Assembly: GCA_963995505.1 (NCBI GenBank)
Contig: OZ023181.1
Location: 7,911,487-7,975,486 of the forward strand
Direction of reading: 5' to 3'
DNA: 64,000 nucleotides
Source: Hypericum androsaemum
Taxonomy: Eukaryota > Streptophyta > Magnoliopsida > Malpighiales > Hypericaceae
The position numbers and the translations under genes were made by a program. The notes beneath the pieces are model-generated. The model saw only the letters and a list, made by a program, of their open reading frames with translations, did not search any database and was not told the origin of the DNA. Positions 21,543 through 33,599 of this stretch are shown one piece after another (positions within the stretch are counted from its first letter, which is position 1; every line of letters begins with the position of its first letter).

Positions 21543-22757
21543 ATGGTTAGGGACGATTTGTACATAACGGTGCCGAGCTTCTTCAGGTGCCCGATATCAC
21601 TGGACGTGATGAAGTCTCCGGTGAGCCTCTGCACGGGGGTAACCTACGACCGGTCGTCCATCCAGAAATGGCTCGACGGCGGAAACAGCACGTGCCCGGC
21701 CACCATGCAGGTCCTCCGGACCAAGGAGTTAGTCCCTAATCGCACCCTCCACCGCCTCATCCAGATCTGGTCTGCCACGGTCCCTCGAAACGCCGCCGCC
21801 GACGAGGCTGCTCCGGCGACCACCCGGGATGACATCCGAGCTATTCTCGCGAGAGCCTCTAGTCCCTCGGAAGACGAGATATCCGCCGTCTACTCCTTCG
21901 CGAGGGAATCCGAGGAGAACCGCGAGTTCCTCGCCCGGCTCGACGGATTCGTCCATCTCCTCGCCGATTTACTCGCCGGAATTAAAAACAATGCCGGAGC
22001 CGTCGTCGGGATACTCTCGTCGATGCTAAGTAGAATCCAAGACCGGGAGAGGCTGAAGATTCTGCTACTGACGGACGACTGCCTGTCCGCTCTCGTGCAA
22101 GTGTTCACAAAGGGGAAGAACCCGGGGGAGAGATCCGGATCGGCACGGATCCTGGAGGCCATCGCCGGGGACACGGAGTCGAAGATGAGGATTTCCGAGG
22201 CGGAGGGGCTTTTGCCGGAGCTGGTCCGGTCGATCTCGCCGGAGACGGACGCGGCGGTCTCCGACGCCAGCCTCTCGTGCATGACAGCCCTCGCCAGCGC
22301 TCCGAACAAGCGGGTGAAGGCAGCCTTGGTGAAGCTGAAGGTAGTGCCGGCGCTGCGGAGACTACTGGAAGGTCCGGCGGAGAAGGCGCTGAGGCTGCTC
22401 GAGATAGTGTCGTGGTGCAAGGAGGGGAGGGAGGAGGTGATCGCGGGTGGCGCGGTGGAGGCGGTGGTGGGCCGGCTGATGAAGTTATCGCCGGCGGCGA
22501 CGGAGCACGTCGTCGGAGTTCTGTGGGGCGCGTGTTGCCTGGGGAAGGACGAGCGCGCGCGGGAGGCGGTTATTAGGGCCAACGGGGTCCCAAAAGTGCT
22601 ATTGCTTTTACAGAGTAATTGTTCCCCTGCGGTCAGGCTTATGTTGGCTGAGCTCTTGAAGGTCTTTCGTGGGGTTTCTCGGTCGTCCGCTACGGACGAC
22701 TCCCGCCTCCTATTCCCTTGCTACGACACTAACACCATCCATGTGATGCCGTTTTAG
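21543..22757 (+). CDS. PUB27/28/29-like: U-box/ARM E3 ubiquitin ligase, PUB27/28/29 type
   Basis: This encodes a 404-residue plant U-box E3 ligase, which would bind an E2 enzyme and transfer ubiquitin to substrates. The U-box is near the N-terminus (about residues 8-80): VPSFFRCPISLDVMKSPVSL, then TGVTYDRSSIQKWL, CPATMQVL and a closing P.NRTLHRLI..W. The rest is helical armadillo-type repeats (LLPELVRSISPETDAAVSDA, then VVPALRRLLEGPAEKALRLL). Length and intronless structure fit the PUB27/28/29 group, where the U-box comes first with no UND domain. The frame is open upstream to an ATG at 21378. The 55 extra residues are a lysine-rich tract and promoter-like text, so MVRDDLYITVPS is taken as the start. 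The gene is GC-rich against its AT-rich surroundings. Which of the three paralogues it matches cannot be told. Confidence 0.95.
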   Translation: MVRDDLYITVPSFFRCPISLDVMKSPVSLCTGVTYDRSSIQKWLDGGNSTCPATMQVLRTKELVPNRTLHRLIQIWSATVPRNAAADEAAPATTRDDIRAILARASSPSEDEISAVYSFARESEENREFLARLDGFVHLLADLLAGIKNNAGAVVGILSSMLSRIQDRERLKILLLTDDCLSALVQVFTKGKNPGERSGSARILEAIAGDTESKMRISEAEGLLPELVRSISPETDAAVSDASLSCMTALASAPNKRVKAALVKLKVVPALRRLLEGPAEKALRLLEIVSWCKEGREEVIAGGAVEAVVGRLMKLSPAATEHVVGVLWGACCLGKDERAREAVIRANGVPKVLLLLQSNCSPAVRLMLAELLKVFRGVSRSSATDDSRLLFPCYDTNTIHVMPF

Positions 22758-22979
22758 ACCGACTTTGTTTTTTTTTTCTTGTTCCGGATTCGGGTGTAAA
22801 TCCTAAAGGGAAATTTTTTTGTTAGGCAGCAAGTACATGAGGGATGAAATGATGAGAATGAAATTGATTCGTTTTTTTTTCTTCGCTGTGTTCCAACGTT
22901 GGTTATGGTAATTGCGTTTAACAATCTGTTGAATTTGATAAGATCGATTTGCCAAAAATAATAATACTGTAATCACAAA

Positions 22980-23962
22980 AGGGTTTTTTCCCAAAATAGT
23001 TTTACAGTAGTAGTAATTTATTACCAATTTGGTGTTACTGTTGAAAAAATTCTGGATATGGTGTTCTTTTTTAAGATCGAAAAAAATTTTGATTTTCTCT
23101 CCTTAGATCGAAAAATAATTTTGACCTGGGTTCAAAATTGTAATAAATTTTTCGATCTCCGTGTCGACTACTTTTTTTGACTTGCGTCACAGATCGAAAT
23201 TTTTTTTGACCTGAAGAGAGAGAAATCCACTAGTAAAAAAAAATTCAACCTGGGAAAGAGAAAGACACTAACTAATAGAAAATTCATAATTAAACTAAAT
23301 TAATTAACACAATTAAATCATAAAATTAACTAACTAACAAAAAATTATATTAATTAATACACATAAATCCAACACTCCAACAATCCAACACCGATGAAAA
23401 ATTAAACATAGTGCAATTAACTTACTAACAAAAAATTAAATTAATTAACACCATTAAATCAAAAAAAGTAACAATTAAATCAGAAAATTAACTAACTACC
23501 AAACCACACTTAAATCCAATAGTCCAATAAATCAAACATGATTAAAAATTAAACGTAGTGCAATTAACTAACTAACAACAAATAAAATTAATTAACACCA
23601 TTAAATTAGAAAATTAACTAACTAATTAACAATAAAATAAGAAAATTAACTAACTAACTAACTACCATTAAACGTAGTGCCTTTCTCTTTCCTTCGGTTG
23701 AAAGTTCTTTTGACCTGTGGATTTCTCTCTCCTCAAGTCGAATTTTTTTTGATCTGCGACGCAAGTCAAAAAAGCTGTCAACAATGGAGATCGAAAATTT
23801 TATTACGATTTTGAACCCAGGTCAAAATTATTTTTCGATCTAAGGAGAGAGAATCAATTTTTTTTTCGATCTGGGAAATGAACATCATATCCAAAAATTT
23901 TCAAATGTAACACCAAATTGATAATAAACTATCACTGTAGCACCATTTTGGGCAAAAATCCT
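22980..23962. mobile_element. Fold-back MULE-like element next to PUB
   Basis: This is a 983-bp element with inverted ends of about 250 bp. The left end begins AGGGTTTTTTCCCAAAATAG and the complement of the right end begins AGGATTTTTGCCCAAAATGG. Both continue through the shared stretches CAATTTGGTGTTAC and CTCTCTCCTTAGATCGAAAA. The 8-bp sequence ATCACAAA flanks it at 22972-22979 and 23963-23970. No coding region is present. The centre (about 23250-23690) is A-rich, with loose repeats of about 150 bp built from AATTAACTAACTAAC. The left end lies 222 bp after the PUB stop codon, so a read-through transcript would form a long hairpin. Confidence 0.85.
23250..23690. repeat. Degenerate tandem repeats inside fold-back element
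   Basis: Three or so imperfect units of about 140-150 bp share AAATCCAA, GATTAAAAATTAAAC(G/A)TAGTGCAATTAACTAACTAAC-like text and AATTAACACCATTAAAT. Units are variable in length and the exact period was not computed. Confidence 0.55.
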
Positions 23963-23970
23963 ATCACAAA

Positions 23971-25373
23971 CTACTAGTAAAGATTGATTGATTTGTTTCC
24001 ACTGTTTGGTATTTTTTAATCAATGAACTCTTCGTATTAATCACCAAGATATGTACATATTTACAAAATCGCATAGCAAAATAGCCCGAATAATAACAGT
24101 AGTGCTATAATTTAAGCTAATTTGTAGCTCGCGACTCCAAAAAAAGTTTTAAATCTTGGTTCCACTGTTTGGTTTCTTAATCGTTTTTCTTGTAATTTAC
24201 CTTTATAGGGTTTAGTTTTGGGTAGATATTGGAATATTTATATGCTTTTCTAGGAAGTTGTACGAATTTTATTTTGATACAACCGGTATTATACTACCCA
24301 AAAAAAGGGTATTATAATGAAATGTAAACCCACATGTATCCGCAGATATGACCAATTCAAGTAGAAAAGTAATAAAGTTGTTTCTAAAACGAGGTCACAT
24401 GGATTATGATGCAAGCATAAAGCATTTTAAGACCCATCTTTGCTTCTGGCCTTGTTATTTTTTCCATCAACAGTATTTAACATTAATCTGATCAACAACT
24501 GCATCACTGTCAATTTTTTTCCATTTTTATTTTTTGCAAATTAAAATTCACTTGTATAGTTTTTATCCGTTCACCTACAAATTCTGGGTTTCAAACGAAT
24601 GACAACAATTTCTCATATATAAATCAGATGTACCTATTTATATTTCTTCCAAATATTTTATTTTGCAAAACCATGCCATTACAACTTGTCAAACATGTAG
24701 CTAATTTGCCGTCGGAGGTAACACTCGGATACCCGAAATAGAATACCAAAGAGCTTCGCCTTTAAAATTATAACATGTTAGCTAGTATTTCAACGCCGAA
24801 TATTTGATACAAAGACTTTATTAATGGTAATATTTATAATCTAAGTATAAAATTTTTAATTTTGAAATTGAAACTATCGATTTCATCAAAATTCTATCAT
24901 AATAAAATTCGATAGAAAAATCACAATAAAAAAAATCTTAATGTTGATATCACTAGAGTTTATTTTACACCGTAATACTCTTATAACATTACATCTACCC
25001 GAGATTACTGCTAAATACCTTTACTTTAAAATTGGTTGTTCTTTTGTTTATATTGGTGACAAGAAGCAGAGATTCCGGAGAGCCAGAAGAGCGTCGACTC
25101 TTTTATATCTAGTATTTACGTTAGACTCTTTGACCAAAAGTTGCCAACTTTGTCCTGTGCTTGCAACATCTTAGCTGGCATTGCAACGGCAAATATTTGG
25201 TACCTTTTCCTCAACTTTGGTTCTTCATTTAGTTTTTTTAATAATCTCTAAATTAAGAGTCCACCGTTGTGAGATCTTATATAGAGATTGTTGGTTAATT
25301 ATGTCTTTTTCATCCCTAAAATTTCAACCTAAAATTTCTTTTAAAGAAAGGTGTATTTCTTACCACTTGTAAT
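23971..25373. other. AT-rich intergenic, no supportable gene
   Basis: No gene was supported. The stretch at about 25069-25126 resembles the one at 31096-31165, on the other side of copia-3 (ggagagcc, then tagtattta); see the findings. Confidence 0.5.
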
Positions 25374-25954
25374 TGTGGATATTTTAAAAAATATTGTATT
25401 TGCATAATATGGCCGCTACGACGGGGTAATAGGATTGACCTGAAATGGTACATGTCGATGGGCGCCAGGTTTGAGGAACATATTCGAACCCGGCGGGCAC
25501 CAGTTACCCTACGGGCGCTGGCCGGGCCTCCACAGGTTCAAACTCGTGACTCTTCGTTTCAAACTCGAAAAAATATGACCATCCCATTAGCCACCAATAA
25601 CACTTGTTGCAGAAATATTTTTGGTGATGAAAAGGCATAAATTATGGTACCAATCCCTTATAAATAGTGGCACATATTTCACATTGAATAATAGGAAGAA
25701 TTACAAAAGTCTTCCTACTAACTTTCCTTTCCAAAGCATCATCATAAATTCTTAGTGTCTTCTTGGTCGAGTCAAGGTAGTACAAACTTTGAATTCGATT
25801 TTGGTGTTAATGGCTTCTTTGTATCCTGACGGTATTTGTTCACAGTCCCATTGTACCCGCCAAAATTACTCGAAAACTTTGTCTGATAGAATCGCTAGAT
25901 CCTAGAAGTTCATGCTATACCATTCTTCATTCTCCTACCCAAAATTTCCCAATA
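25374..25954 (+). repeat. Copia-3 5' LTR
   Basis: It aligns to the 3' LTR with several substitutions and small gaps. It shares a GC-rich GCGCCAGGTTTGAGGAACAT block and the TATAAATAGTGGCAC promoter block near 25670. Confidence 0.92.
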
Positions 25955-26019
25955 ATTTTCAGAAAAAATCATTCCTCGACAATAGAGGGTGAAATTTTGA
26001 TAGTTGTTGCACAATCTCT

Positions 26020-26810
26020 ACAAATTATAAACCAGACTTTGAACCATCTGCAATGCTTTGATGGTTAAAATTTTACTAGTTAGCAAGAGTCGGTGAAGTT
26101 CTTCCTCATCACTATCAAGTTGTGGCACATTCTTGAAGATGGCTTGGAGAAAATTTATGCTGCAATTGCGGAGGACAGTGACGAATTGAAGGTCAAATGC
26201 AAGAAGCGTCAAGAAGATGATTTCATGTGCTGTGGCCATATCCTGGATGCTCTGGATACTAATGTCTACAACGCCCATCGAAGCATCCCAACTGCAAAAG
26301 AATTTTGGAGCGCTCTGGACAACAAGTACAAGATCTCTGAAGCAAGCAATAAGAAGTTTCTGATATGCAATTTCATGGATTTCAAGATGGTTGCTAGTAA
26401 GTCAATTATCACCCAGGTCAGCGAACTATTACTCATCATCAATCATTTCAAGGATGCTGGTATTAATCTTATGTCTTCATTCATTGTTGGAGTCATAATC
26501 TCTCGTCGTTCTTCTTCATGGAATGATTACAAGAAGAATCTCAAGCGTGCTAAAATTGTCTATGACTTTGAAGGTTTGCAGCGTCATCTTCGTATTGAAG
26601 AGGACTCCTATAAATGAGAAATGAAGGATAGTAAGCAAACTGTGAATTTTTCTAAGGCTAATAGTGTTGAATTTTAGAATTCTCTAAAGCCTAAGAATGA
26701 TTGTCAGTTATGAAGAAAAATCTAAACAAAAAGGATAAAATGAAGGGCGATTGATTCTGGTGTAAGAAACCCAGCCATTATACTTGTGACTATCGTCAAC
26801 GAAAGAAACA
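26020..26810 (+). pseudogene. Copia-3 gag
   Basis: A 174-residue frame (26093-26617) holds most of the gag core (ILDALDTNVYNAHRSIPTAK, then FWSALDNKYKISEASNKKFL). The N-terminal text before it is cut by a stop at about 26060. The zinc knuckle (about 26755-26810) is decayed: its first cysteine is changed, leaving WCKKPSHYTCDY. Several stops follow. Confidence 0.82.
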
Positions 26811-26879
26811 ATTGAAAAATGAGGCGAACATGATGGATGAAAAGGGCAAACTTGTCACCGTAGTACAAAGTGCCAATGC

Positions 26880-29870
26880 TTTTGTTGACAATAGTGGTGG
26901 ATTGTGGTACGACACTAGTGCAACCATCTACATCTGAAAGATAAAAATCTTTACAAGACATACGAGCCGGTTATCAGAGAAGGAAACAAAGTCACTTCAG
27001 CAAACAACCAAAGCTGCAAAGTTGTTGGCAAAGGCACTGTAGAACTCTCTTTTACTTCAGGAAAGACTTTTACTGTTAAAAATGTACTACATGTCACTGA
27101 CATTGTAAAGAATCTTATTTCAGGAGTCCTTATTAACAAGGCTGGATTCAATGTTACTTTTGAGTCTGATAAGTTTGTACTATCCAAGAATGGAATGTTG
27201 GATAAGGATACTCTTATAATGGAATGATTAAACTAAATATAATAAATAATGATTCTACTTATACCGTGGACTCTGTTGATATATGGCATGCTAGATTAGG
27301 ACATGTGAATTATAGTTCTATTATAAACATGAAAAGGTTAAGATTGATTTTCAAATGCGATTTTGAGAATGTTTCTAAATGTGAAATATGTGCTCAAGAA
27401 AAAATACATAGAACATCATTTAAATACGTTTGTTAGAAATTTTACCTTACTTGAATTGGTGCATAGTGATGTTGGTGATTTGAAAAGTCCTATAACTCAT
27501 GGTGGAAATAAATACTATGTCACATTCATTAATGATTGCACTAGATATGCTTATGTTTACTTGATAAAATCTAAGGATGAAGTCTTTAACAAATTTAAAA
27601 TTTACAAGGCTAAAGTATAGACACAATTAGGAGAGAAAATGAATATCCTACGTTCTGATCGTGGTGGTGAATATTTTCCTACTGAATTCTCTTTGTTTTG
27701 TTAAGAACATGGCTTAGTTCATCAAGTTATTGCACTATATACCCCCCAACAAAATGGTATTGCTAAAAGAAAAAATAGGACTTTGGTAGAAATAGTTAAT
27801 GTCATGCTCATAAGTTCTAGTTTGCCTAATTCTTTATGGGGTGAAGCTATTTTATTGGTATGCTATATCTTGAATAGAGTTCCTTGAAAAAAAAATAATG
27901 TTTCTTTTTATGAATTGTGGTTTAAAAGAATGTCAAATTTGAAAAGACTAAAAGTGTGGAGTTGCCTAGCATATGTAAGGAAGCCAGATCCTAAAAGACC
28001 AAAGTTAGGAAATAGAGCTTATAAGTCATTGATACCTTTGAGATTATAGAATTTGTAGATGTAGAATTCTTTGACAACTTAACTAGGAATAGCTCCCAAA
28101 ATGAATCCATTGGAAGTCCATTGTTGCCTAGTCAAGAACCTGAAGAGACTAGCGATAATGATGAACATGCTCATAACAATGAAGATACTTTAGTTCCTAC
28201 AAAAAATGTCGAGCCTAGAAGAAGTAAAAGAACAAGAATAGAGAAAGACTATGGTCCAGAATTCATAACATATCTTGTAGAGGGTAATAAGAATGAAATT
28301 CTTGATATTGTTAAGTATGTTATGCATGTTGGTGATGATCTTAAAATCTATTCTGAGGATATGAGTTCTAGAGATGTCTTTTTCTGGAAAGAGGCTATCA
28401 ATGATGAGATGAATTCAATTTTGTCTAACGGTACTTAGATATTGTGTGATTTACGTCCTGGTGCTAAGGCTATAGGATGTAAATAGATATTCAAAAGAAA
28501 ATTGAATATTGATGGTTTCATTGACAAGTTTAAAGCCAGATTTGTTGCTAAGGGTTATAAACAAAGACAAGAAATTAATTACTTTGATACATATGCTCTT
28601 GTTGCTCACATCACATCTATTCGTTACTTAATTATACTTGCATCTATTCACAAGTTAATTATTCATCAGATGGATGTCAAATCTGCTTTCTTAAATGATA
28701 ATTTAGAAGAAGAAATATATATGGAACAACCTGAGGGATTTATACCACCAGGCCAAGAGAAGAAACAAGTTGATAAATCTCTCTATGGCTTGAAGCAACT
28801 CCCATGCAATGGCATAAGAAGTTTGACAAAGTAGCTTTATCATATGATTTAGTTTTGAATGATGCTGATAAATGTATATATAGTAAGCACGATGACTCTG
28901 GACATGTAATTCTATGTTTATATGTTGATGATATGCTTATATTAGGGACTGATATATCTTATGCAGAAGAAACAAAGAAGTTTCTTAGCTCTAACTTTGA
29001 TATGAAAGATCTAGGAGAGGTTGATGTGATCTTGAAAATGAAAATCCTATTAAAGGGAGATAAGTTGGCATTAACCCAATATCATTACATTGAAATTTTT
29101 TTCAAGAAGTATGATCACTTTGAAATCAGCCCCCACTCCTTTAGATCCTAGTATCAAGTTAATAAAGAATATCGAACGCACTCATGTACAACTTGAGTAT
29201 TTCAGTATCATTAGGAGTCTTATATATGCTATGCATTGCACGAAACTAGACATAGCTCAAGCCGTGGGAGTGCTATGCCGTTTCTCAAGTAACCCAGGAG
29301 TTGAACATTGGGGAGCACTTGTAAGAGTGTTGAAATACTTGAAAGAAACCATAAATTATAGTTTGCATTACCAAGGCTATCCCGCTATATTGGAAGGATA
29401 CAGTGATGCTAACTGGAATAATGTAATCCAAGTCTAAGTCAACTACTGGATAGATATTTACATTAGGAGGTGCTGCAGTATTTTAGGGTTTTAAAAAGCA
29501 TACCTGTATTTCTGATTCAACAATGTTGTTAGAATTGATTGCGTTAGCCGATGGAAGTAAGGAGGCGAAATGGCTTAAAAATTTACTTGTAGAGATCCCA
29601 CTTTAGAAAAAGCCATCTCAAGCAGTCTTGATTAATTGTGACAATCAACTACGATCTATAATGTCTCTAACAAGACTTATAATGGAAAGTCTAGATGTGC
29701 AAGTCTTAGACATCAAATGGTAAGACAATTGCTCAAGAGAGGAGTAGTTGTAGTTGGCTATATTGAAACGAAGAAGTACTTGGCAGACCCGTTCACAAAG
29801 AGTCTACCATCGACAATGTTTTCAATAAAGTGTAAGGAAATGGGACTAGAGACTGTGAAAGAAGGTTGAC
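26880..29870 (+). pseudogene. Copia-3 pol remnant (PR-INT-RT-RH)
   Basis: The protease appears at about 26890 as LWYDTSAT. The integrase zinc region (WHARLGHVN, then CEICAQ) is at 27280-27405. The catalytic core has HSDVG and RSDRGGEY (27460-27690), but the third acidic position reads GIAK, lysine in place of glutamate. RT has CLYVDDMLILG at 28910-28945 with the YVDD motif whole. The RNase H C-terminal end (CASLRHQMVRQLLKRGVVV) is at 29695-29760, closing with KYLADPFTKSLPST. At least six stops interrupt it. Confidence 0.85.
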
Positions 29871-30519
29871 CACCAATGACGAAAACTCAAGCTATGTTTT
29901 AAAATGGACAAACAAGGTTCAATGGGTACCAACAAGTCATTAGAGTAGTTATGGTGCACTAAGTCAAACTTTCTATTTCTGAATTAGTGTAGCAGTTCTA
30001 CATGAATGAGGATGAATACAAATTCTTAATAAGTCTACGTTGGTTTACAGGTGTATCACAGAAATACCGTAGGAGACTTACCTATATGAGTACAGAAATT
30101 AGGCTCTTTCCTAAGAGAATAAGAACGTTCTCTAAAGAAGACTCATGAATCCAGGATATAAGCACATGGCCATTAACGTGCGAGCTAAAGAACACACTAT
30201 CCCCTGAAATCAATATGTGTGGAGATTCTGATTTTATCACAAGGGGTACTTGGTTCAAGACAGTTCACCATAGAACCTCGATAAAGCTTTGAATCTTTTA
30301 CACTAAGTGAAGGTTCAAATCCAAAAGATACATATCACCTATGTATTGATTTCTACGATGATGCTTATTCCCATCCTAGCTTGAACTACGTTGGCTTGAT
30401 CCCACCCAGGTACGTAGGTAGTCACTTAAGTGATGCAGTCACTCCACTTTGCAAATTTTTTCATTCCAACTTTAAGGTTTTAGTTTACTATTTTAAATGT
30501 TTTGAAAATAAGGGGAGAC
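29871..30519 (+). other. Copia-3 3' untranslated region
   Basis: Non-coding text lies between the RNase H stop and the 3' LTR, with a GGTTCAATGGGTACC-like segment and a closing purine tract. A similar tail in the same place occurs in copia-4 (54593-55133). Confidence 0.7.
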
Positions 30520-31081
30520 TGTTAGATATTTTCAAACATGTTGCATTTGCATAAAATGGCCACTACAACAGGGGGTACATATCGGCAGGCGCCAGACATC
30601 CGGCGGGTGCCAGGTTTGAGGAACATATTTTGGTAGGCGCTGGCCGGGCGTGCACAGGTTCAAACTCGTGACTCTTCGTTTCAAACTCAAAAAAAATATG
30701 ACCATCCCATTAGCCATCATTAACACTTGTTGCAAATATTTTTGGTGATGAAGAGGCATAAATTATGGTGCCAGTCCCTTATAAATAGTGGCACATATTT
30801 CATATTGAATAATAGCAAGAATTACAAAAGTCTTCCAACTCACTTTCCTTTCCAAAGCATCATCTGAAATTCTTAGTGTGTTCTTGGTCGAGTCAAGGTA
30901 GTACAAACCTTGAATTCGATTTCGGTGTTAAGGGCTTCTTTGTATCCTGATAGCATTTGTTCATAGACCCATTGTACTTGCGAAAATTACTCGGAGGGTT
31001 GAACTTTGTCTGAAAGAATCGCTAGATCCTAGAAGTTCGTGCTACACCATTCTTCATCCTCCTACCCAAAATTTCCCAACA
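30520..31081 (+). repeat. Copia-3 3' LTR
   Basis: 562 bp, starting TGTTAGATATTTTC and ending CCCAACA. It is flanked on the right by GTAAT. Confidence 0.93.
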
Positions 31082-31086
31082 GTAAT

Positions 31087-32482
31087 TGTCTCTGGAGGAT
31101 CTGGAGAGCCGGAACCGGAAGACCATATATATGTTGAACATTTTTTATCCAGTATTTAAGTTCAGATGCGAAAGGGCATTTTGGCTAACGACCTAGATGT
31201 GTACAAATTTATAGAGATTCAAGGATCAAACCATACTATGTGTAATCGTGGTGGTTTAAAATTTTAATTTTAAAAAATTATTTAAGTTAAGACTATTTTA
31301 CCAAAATCGCCAATTTTGTCCTGGGCCCGATCGATTAGAAAAGAAGCCGGTGTGTGTAGACGAAGTCCCACAATTGTTGATATCGGTTTGTCTTCCACTT
31401 ATTGTAGTGCACCTATCTCTGATTTGTAATTGTCATGTCATACTTTTGGGTCAATTCTTCCACCCTAATTGCGATTCCTTACACAATTGTTAATGAATGC
31501 TTTTGGATTCAATTAACAACCTTCTAGTGTCTAATCAATTGTCACGGTGCATAAAATGTGGCCACGCTCTATTTTATTCAATATGTTACTTTGTTGTTCT
31601 TATTTCTTATGGAGAATTTTTTAAACAGCTTGTGCTAATAGTTAGTTGCTGTTTCTAATAAATGTTGGCTACTTGTTATTTGGAACATTAGTTTTGGTAA
31701 AATAATATATTTGAAAAGTATATATTATATGCAATCACTAAGTTATCTGTATAGTAATAATATATTTTATCAATGATATATAATTATATATTTTTCTAAA
31801 ATATAAGATAAGAAAGGTAAGTAGTATGCATCATAAAATATAAATTATTATAATAAACTATTATACAAATATTTTTTTGAAAGGTAAATTACACCAAAAA
31901 TACACATATGCCAGGGTTTGAACTCTGTACCTCCAAAAAATCCTCCAACGCCTATTGTAACTAGGGCAAATGCCCTTTGGCTTATAAAAATATTTATAAT
32001 CGTTTATCCATTTAGATTCTTTAGATTCAAATATTAATGTCATAAGACACATTAAACTTTTTTTTATATAATCAAAGCTTTTGCGTCTGCAATAAGTTGA
32101 TTTTAAAGTAGTCAAGGTGTTATTTACTAAATGAAATTCACTTTTTATGCAAAATTTGAAAACAACAGTTGTGAATTAGATACATCATAATAACACTTAG
32201 AATAATAAAATATACCAAACGTAAATTATATAGAGAAAGTATTCAGTACTATCAACATTAGCTGATTAGCAAAAGTTTCATTTCGGGGCTTATTAATCAT
32301 TTGCTGTTGCTCTAGTTAGTAAGAATTGATTGCGAGAAGTTACCGAATACTTGATGTAGATTGGAATCTAATCAACAATAAGTTAAATCAATTAGCACAA
32401 CCAATAGTCCCAAAATGTATTAATTTAAACCTTTAAATTTAAATTGCATGCCAACAAGGATCATATATTTTAATAAGAATAT
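31087..32482. other. AT-rich intergenic, no supportable gene
   Basis: No gene was supported. About 31870-31980 carries a repeat text (caggg..ttgaactctgtacct, then caacgcctattg) seen also near 7540-7625. The frame at 31861-32115 is antisense to it and is not called. Confidence 0.5.
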
Positions 32483-32746
32483 TGTTGGGATGGTGAGAAA
32501 TAGGAAAGACTTATTTCCTATTCCTACTCTTATTTTGACTAGGTTTTGAACTCCTAATCCGACCTAAATAGATTACTTGTACACCAAGGGTTTGTCTCTA
32601 TATAAAGACATGTTACCCTAGGTTTTTTGTATAGCTTTGTGACTCGGATCCATCAATAAAATTTCTCCTTTCTCACCGTGGACGTAGGCACTAGGCCGAA
32701 CCACGTTTTTTGCGCATTTTGTTCTCTAGTTGCTGAATTCTTAACA
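32483..32746 (+). repeat. Gag-PR-only element 5' LTR
   Basis: It shares the TATATAAAGACATGTTACCC promoter block with its partner and is 12 bp shorter. It lacks the segment TATCTCTTGTGTCCGTG, present in the 3' copy after AACCACG. Confidence 0.93.
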
Positions 32747-32764
32747 ATTGATATCCAGAGCTTG

Positions 32765-33490
32765 GGTTGGAGGATCACGGACGGCGCGAAGTTTGCTCTT
32801 GTGAAGTTCGATGGTTCTTCGAATTTTGGGTTATGGCGAAGGCGTGTCAAGGATCTCCTTATGCAACAAGGATGGTCATCGCGCTCTCGGAGAAGAAGCT
32901 CGAGAAAATGGAGGAGCAAGAGTGGAAGGAGATGGGGGCCAAGGCGGTGGCGATAATTCACTTGTGCTTGGTGGCAGATGTGATGTATCACGTCATGGAT
33001 GAGGAGTTACCAGCTGAGGTATGGAAGAAATTGGAGGCAAGGTATATGTCTAAGTCTTTGTCGAACAAGTTTTATTTTAAGCAAAAATTGTACGGGCTCA
33101 AGATGAAGGAGGGCTCGAATTTGAGCCAACACATTAATGGTTTCAGTCAACTTGTGAGCGACTTGAGAAAGGTTGATGTGAAGTTCGAGGAAGAAGACAA
33201 GGCATTGTTGCTGCTGAATTCTTTTCCTGGCTCCTACGAAAATTTGGTTACAACTCTAACTTGGGGGAAGGAGTCCCTGATGTTGGAAGATATCACAAGT
33301 GCTCTGCTAGGGTTTCATCAAAGAAGAAAAATTGGCGATGAACAAGCGGAAGGGCTAGTTGTGAGGGGTAGCCATGATGATCGTAGTGGGGCAAAATACA
33401 GGAAGTGATCCAAGTCGTGATCAAGGAGGTTCAAGGGAAATTACTTCGAGTGCAGAGAAAAAGGGCATGTGAAGAAGGATTGTCCAAAAA
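32765..33490 (+). pseudogene. Gag of the gag-PR-only element
   Basis: The N-terminal part reads GAKFALVKFDGSSNFGLWRR, then LMQQG; after a frameshift near 32868 it continues as MVIALSEKKLEKMEEQEWKE and so on to SLSNKFYFKQKLYGLKMKEG. The core is of the UBN2 type. A TGA stop (33406-33408) precedes the zinc knuckle ECREKGHVKKDC, whose first cysteine is a tyrosine. It needs one frameshift and one stop corrected to be whole, so it was lost fairly recently. Confidence 0.82.
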
Positions 33491-33599
33491 GAACTCGGGA
33501 TCACGAGAAAAAAGGATCAGGTTCCGTGAATGTGGCCTCACATTCGGACGGGTCAGATGGTGACCTTCTTTCTGTTTTGTCAAGTCCAAAGTATTCTGA

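Larger units (their letters stand above)
25374..31081 (+). mobile_element. Copia-3: full-length degenerate Ty1/copia element
   Basis: LTRs lie at 25374-25954 (581 bp) and 30520-31081 (562 bp), beginning TGTGGATATTTT / TGTTAGATATTTT and ending TTTCCCAATA / TTTCCCAACA. The 5-bp duplication GTAAT flanks both sides (25369-25373, 31082-31086). The primer site after the 5' LTR is too decayed to read. The purine tract before the 3' LTR is AAGGGGAGAC (30510-30519). Gag, integrase, reverse transcriptase and RNase H follow the copia order. Gag is of the same group as copia-4 (KKFLICNFMDFKMVASKSII). Confidence 0.94.

Noticed and set aside
21890..22582. 230-residue minus-strand frame opposite the PUB gene
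   Set aside because: Shadow of a GC-rich coding region. The plus frame has a clear U-box and armadillo repeats; the minus frame is S/R-rich without motifs.
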